DNA from: Clostridia bacterium
GTDB taxonomy: Bacteria; Bacillota; Clostridia; Oscillospirales; CAG-382
DNA: 6,839 nucleotides
Assembly (NCBI GenBank): GCA_900754535.1
Contig: CAAEDF010000205.1
Span: 1-6,839, forward strand
Reading direction: 5' to 3'
A model generated the notes under the pieces. It did not search any database. It was not told the origin of the DNA and saw only the letters and a program-made list of their open reading frames with translations. Positions 4,112-6,839 of the stretch are shown here, one piece after another; positions within the stretch are counted from its first letter, which is position 1; every line of letters starts with the position of its first letter. The position numbers and the translations under genes were made by a program.

Positions 4112-5599
4112 ATGAAACTGCTATACATCGACTTATTCTGCGGAGCTGGCGGAACCTCTACCGGCGTTGAGAACGCTCGCCATGATGGACGGCAATGTGC
4201 AAAGGTCATCGGGTGCGTAAACCATGATGCAAATGCGATTGCCTCTCATGCCGCTAATCATCCCGACGCGCTGCACTTCACGGAGGATATTCGCACGCTG
4301 GAACTCTCGCCGCTGACAGCTCATATCGCCGAAATGCGGCGGCAATATCCCGATGCGTTCGTCGTCTTGTGGGCCAGTCTCGAATGTACGAATTTCAGCA
4401 AGGCCAAAGGCGGCCAGCCCCGCGATGCCGACAGCCGGACGCTGGCCGAGCATCTCTTCCGATACATCGAGGCTATCAACCCCGACTACATTCAGATCGA
4501 GAACGTCGAGGAGTTCATGTCATGGGGCGACCTCGACGAGAACGGCAAGCCGATCAGTAAAGATGCAGGACGGCTGTATCAGCAATGGGTGTCGAATGTC
4601 TGCGGCTACGGTTATCGGTTCGCGCATCGGATTCTAAACTCGGCCGATTACGGGGCATACACCACTCGTCGCCGATTCTTCGGCATCTTCGCCAAAGAGA
4701 GCCTCCCGATAGTGTTCCCCGAACCGACGCACAGCAAGGACGGCGCAACGGGATTATTCGGTCGGACGCAACGCTGGAAGCCCGTGCGCGAGGTGCTGGA
4801 CTTTTCCGATGAGGGCGAAAGTATTTTCGGGCGCAAGAAACCGCTCGTCGATGCGACCCTCGAACGCATCTACGCGGGTCTCATCAAGTTTGTTGCAGGC
4901 GGCAAAGAGGCATTCTTGGTGAAATGGAACTCGATGAGTCAAACCGGGAAATACCACGCACCGAGCATCGACGAACCTTGCCCGACCGTTGCAACGCAGA
5001 ATAGGCTCGGCATTGCGCAGGTCAATTTCCTTTCCAAGCATTACGGAGGCAGTCCGGAGGGCAAATGCGTTTCGGTCGAAGAGCCTGCGGGGACAATAAC
5101 GACATGGGATCATCACTCGTTCATCACGGCATATTACGGGAACGGGCATAACCACTCCATCGACGCACCCGCGCCGACGCTGACCACAAGGGATAGGCTC
5201 GCGTTCGTGGATATGCAGTACGGGAACGGAGCGCCCTGCGACATCGAAAGCCCTGCACCGACGGTTACAACCAATCCGAAACTCCAGCTCGTAACCTGCC
5301 GAATGGAGCAGCAAGAAAGCACAACCACAATAACCTCTGACGACAGTCCGGCGATGGCAAAAATCAAGCGATTCATGGCGTTGTACGGCATCGTCGATAT
5401 AAAGATGCGGATGCTCCGCATTCCCGAATTGAAACGGATCATGGGCTTTCCCCCCGATTACGTTCTCGTCGGGACACAGGCCGATCAAAAGAAATTCATC
5501 GGTAACGCGGTCGAGGTCAATATGGCGCGGGTTCTCTGCGAGGCCCTTTGTGCCCGATTAATTGAGGGCGATTGGCGTCCGATACAAATAGCAGCATAA
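4112..5599 (+). CDS. Orphan C5-cytosine DNA methyltransferase (Dcm-like)
   Basis: This 495-residue protein transfers a methyl group from S-adenosylmethionine to C5 of cytosine in a specific DNA site. Visible motifs are motif I DLFCGAGG (7-14), motif IV ECTNFS with catalytic Cys92, motif VI ENV (130-132), motif VIII TTRRRFFGIF (184-193), a late IMGFPPDY segment (443-450) and motif X GNAVEVNMA (464-472). Motif IV has Glu91 where the family usually has Pro. I recall SLECTNFS in related Bacteroidales sequences, so the enzyme is probably active. The target-recognition region (about 283-410) is built of repeats. At 495 residues it is longer than a minimal C5 enzyme. No restriction endonuclease is beside it, so it is likely a phage self-protection enzyme. 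The target site cannot be read from sequence. Confidence 0.92.
   Translation: MKLLYIDLFCGAGGTSTGVENARHDGRQCAKVIGCVNHDANAIASHAANHPDALHFTEDIRTLELSPLTAHIAEMRRQYPDAFVVLWASLECTNFSKAKGGQPRDADSRTLAEHLFRYIEAINPDYIQIENVEEFMSWGDLDENGKPISKDAGRLYQQWVSNVCGYGYRFAHRILNSADYGAYTTRRRFFGIFAKESLPIVFPEPTHSKDGATGLFGRTQRWKPVREVLDFSDEGESIFGRKKPLVDATLERIYAGLIKFVAGGKEAFLVKWNSMSQTGKYHAPSIDEPCPTVATQNRLGIAQVNFLSKHYGGSPEGKCVSVEEPAGTITTWDHHSFITAYYGNGHNHSIDAPAPTLTTRDRLAFVDMQYGNGAPCDIESPAPTVTTNPKLQLVTCRMEQQESTTTITSDDSPAMAKIKRFMALYGIVDIKMRMLRIPELKRIMGFPPDYVLVGTQADQKKFIGNAVEVNMARVLCEALCARLIEGDWRPIQIAA
4958..5320 (+). repeat. Tandem protein repeats in the methyltransferase target-recognition region
   Basis: Residues 283-403 contain about four related units of 27-37 residues, each with a core like (S/D)I(D/E)xPxPTxTTxxRLxxVxxxYGNG: SIDEPCPTVAT, SVEEPAGTITT, SIDAPAPTLTT and DIESPAPTVTT. 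A degenerate remnant STTTITSDDSP follows. Similar PTxTT units occur in other phage-type C5 methyltransferases as far as I recall. Their number may set or tune DNA contacts. Confidence 0.6.
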
Positions 5600-5603
5600 T
5601 ACT

Positions 5604-5801
5604 ATGGCAAAGAGAATTATAACCGCAATCCTTAATCACGACATGGACTTCCTGATTCATTTTCAGAGAAACGTGATTAAAAACTGCTCCGTAGAGGGGA
5701 TTGATCCTCGTATGCTTTCGGCAATGCGGGATATTCTACACATCCTCGAAGCGGTAAAAGAAATCGGAATTTTAACAGAACTACCCAACAAAGAAAGCTA
5801 A
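5604..5801 (+). CDS. Small helical hypothetical protein (65 aa)
   Basis: The ATG at 5604 follows the methyltransferase stop by four bases. The product is predicted almost entirely helical (MAKRIITAILNHDMDFLIHFQRNVI, then MLSAMRDILHILEAVKEIGIL) with no recognisable motif. The amphipathic helices suggest a small oligomerising protein, which is only a guess. It belongs to the same operon. Confidence 0.55.
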   Translation: MAKRIITAILNHDMDFLIHFQRNVIKNCSVEGIDPRMLSAMRDILHILEAVKEIGILTELPNKES

Positions 5802-5806
5802 TAACC

Positions 5807-6256
5807 ATGATTGAACCTCAAATCTTATACGGCGTTACATGCGACCGTTGCGGGGAGACCCTCATCAATAGCAATGACAATAGTGCTTGGTATGACCGCA
5901 GCACAGCGGAAGAAGAAGCATCCGAGGAGGATTGGCACTCGGTAAGCAGTCATCATTATTGCCCGAACTGCTATCGGGAAGATGACGACGGTAATCGAAC
6001 TATTAAAGCACCATTTCCCTACTATGTGCAGAAAATCAACCGATTCATGAATCGTATAGCGAAATCCTACCCATGCCGCATTGTCGAGGAAGACGATCAT
6101 TTCGCTCTTCATGGAAACACACAGGATGGCAAGCAGCTCGCTCCATGCGACGAAGAATGGGTACGATCCTACGCCGCCGACAAACTCCTCGGTATTCAGA
6201 TGATCGACAAAGGATGCGCGAATGCCGAATATATCATCCGATTACGCAAAGAATAG
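5807..6256 (+). CDS. Zinc-finger hypothetical protein (149 aa)
   Basis: The ATG at 5807 is in an aaccATG context, five bases after the previous stop. The N-terminal ~55 residues contain CDRCGE and, about 35 residues later, HHYCPNCYRE, a rubredoxin-knuckle-like pair of CxxC motifs that should bind one zinc. The segment between them is very acidic. The C-terminal part (YYVQKINRFMNRIAKSYPC, then LGIQMIDKGCANAEYIIRLRKE) is alpha/beta with no known motif. It may bind nucleic acid or protein through the zinc ribbon; the role is unknown. Confidence 0.7.
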   Translation: MIEPQILYGVTCDRCGETLINSNDNSAWYDRSTAEEEASEEDWHSVSSHHYCPNCYREDDDGNRTIKAPFPYYVQKINRFMNRIAKSYPCRIVEEDDHFALHGNTQDGKQLAPCDEEWVRSYAADKLLGIQMIDKGCANAEYIIRLRKE

Positions 6257-6260
6257 AACC

Positions 6261-6422
6261 ATGAAAATCAACAGACAAATAAACGAATGTCATTGCTACA
6301 ACTGCCGAAAATACGAAGAATGCCAAACCAAAGGCGTATTCGACGATGATCCGGGCTTCGACTTCTGCGTGAACTATGAGGATGTGAGCTATCCCGATGA
6401 CGATAACGATGAAAACGATTGA
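6261..6422 (+). CDS. Very small Cys-rich acidic protein (53 aa)
   Basis: The ATG at 6261 (aaccATGAAAATC) follows the previous stop by four bases. An earlier in-frame ATG at 6222 would overlap the upstream gene and is unlikely. The Cys pattern is CHCYNCRKYEEC, then DFCVNYED, compatible with a single zinc site. The tail is very acidic (YPDDDNDEND). I do not recognise the family. Such Cys-knuckle miniproteins are frequent among phage early genes. Confidence 0.55.
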   Translation: MKINRQINECHCYNCRKYEECQTKGVFDDDPGFDFCVNYEDVSYPDDDNDEND

Positions 6423-6425
6423 GCC

Positions 6426-6701
6426 ATGAAAAGCGAAAAAGCAAAGGAATACATTACACATGCCACGTGTACGGCACAAGAGTATGCTGAAAGATTCGGA
6501 GGGCGCGAGTTGGTCGTGTCAAGATGGGATGTGTCTACCGCTATCGAACTTGCCGAGCAGGATGCCGAGATGCGAATGCGTGAGAAAGCGATTAAAGCGT
6601 ATTGCAGCGAATGTGCATGCTATGAAACGGGGGCCTGCGCATTAGACCCCGACAAATGTGCGACAAAACTACTTTTTGTCCAAAACATGACCGAGGAATG
6701 A
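6426..6701 (+). CDS. Hypothetical protein with C-terminal Cys cluster (91 aa), first of a paralog pair
   Basis: The ATG at 6426 lies three bases after the previous stop. The N-terminal ~60 residues are helical (MKSEKAKEYITHA, TAIELAEQDAEMRMREKAIKAY). The end carries CSECACYETGAC and LDPDKC, likely a metal-binding cluster. The N-terminal motif MKSxKAKEaI and the AxELAEQxxEM helix recur in the next gene. The stop overlaps the next start as ATGA at 6698-6701, which indicates coupled translation. Similar small proteins occur in Bacteroidales phages as I recall; the function is unknown. Confidence 0.65.
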   Translation: MKSEKAKEYITHATCTAQEYAERFGGRELVVSRWDVSTAIELAEQDAEMRMREKAIKAYCSECACYETGACALDPDKCATKLLFVQNMTEE

Positions 6702-6839
6702 AAAGTCAGAAAGCAAAAGAATTTATAGACGGGTGCATGGCTCATCTCACAGTAGAGATGAGCGACCACGCCAAATGGCAGCTCCGGGCGGCAATGACCC
6801 ATGCGGCCGAACTCGCCGAGCAAGAAATGGAGGGATTCT
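6698..6839 (+). CDS. Paralog of the preceding gene, 3' end beyond the window
   Basis: The frame opened by the ATG at 6698 stays open to the window edge, giving 47 complete codons. It begins MKSQKAKEFIDG and later has AAELAEQEMEGF, matching MKSEKAKEYITH and AIELAEQDAEM of the upstream gene. The start overlaps the previous stop in ATGA. It therefore looks like a tandem duplicate. Whether it also ends in the Cys cluster cannot be seen. Confidence 0.6.
   Translation, partial: MKSQKAKEFIDGCMAHLTVEMSDHAKWQLRAAMTHAAELAEQEMEGF

Noticed and set aside
4754..5488. Long minus-strand ORF opposite the methyltransferase
   Set aside because: It is the shadow of a gene with intact catalytic motifs; its Cys/Arg-rich low-quality translation is typical of an antisense frame.
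1..6839. CRISPR array, tRNA, rRNA, insertion sequence, integrase or attachment site
   Set aside because: I looked for spaced direct repeats, terminal inverted repeats and recognisable protein motifs and saw none. The only regular short repeat is the 12-bp iteron set.

Overview
The window looks like the early or replication module of a bacteriophage, prophage or related mobile element from a gut Bacteroidales host (Bacteroides, Parabacteroides or Alistipes type). Four points support this. All genes lie on the + strand and are packed head to tail with overlaps or gaps of a few bases. Shine-Dalgarno sequences are mostly absent, and AT-rich or -cATG start contexts are common. A phage-type replication initiator is followed by a DnaC-like helicase loader. 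Many small, mostly unnamed proteins surround a solitary C5-cytosine DNA methyltransferase. No integrase, structural, lysis, tRNA or rRNA gene is visible. The host assignment rests on recalled family resemblance and gene style, not on a search.

Layout. Positions 1-485 hold the 3' end of an unknown gene and two small genes, the second with a Cys/His zinc-ribbon-like end. Positions 499-1281 encode a 260-residue protein with a conserved body. Its C-terminal segment resembles the hypervariable C-type-lectin tails targeted by diversity-generating retroelements, and the coding strand there is very poor in A. Positions 1282-2037 encode a winged-helix replication initiator. Positions 1949-2620 encode an AAA+ helicase loader that overlaps it by 89 bases. 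Inside the initiator gene, in its inter-domain linker, are four exact-period 12-bp direct repeats, then a 17% GC tract with a tandem 9-bp repeat, then a strong inverted repeat. This is the same order of parts as the bacteriophage lambda origin inside gene O, so I propose it as the element's replication origin.

The largest gene-free gap (2621-2730) holds a long nested inverted repeat. Positions 2731-4105 carry five small unnamed genes; two of them share a 12-bp leader next to their start codons. Positions 4112-5599 encode an orphan C5 methyltransferase with Glu instead of Pro before the catalytic Cys and a target-recognition region built of about four related repeats. Positions 5604-6839 carry further small genes, several Cys-rich, ending in a pair of tandem paralogs; the last is cut by the window edge.

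How the parts may work together (inference): the initiator binds the iterons within its own gene and melts the adjacent AT-rich tract. The loader then delivers the host DnaB helicase. The methyltransferase modifies the new DNA, probably to resist host restriction. The small proteins are likely early host-takeover or accessory functions.
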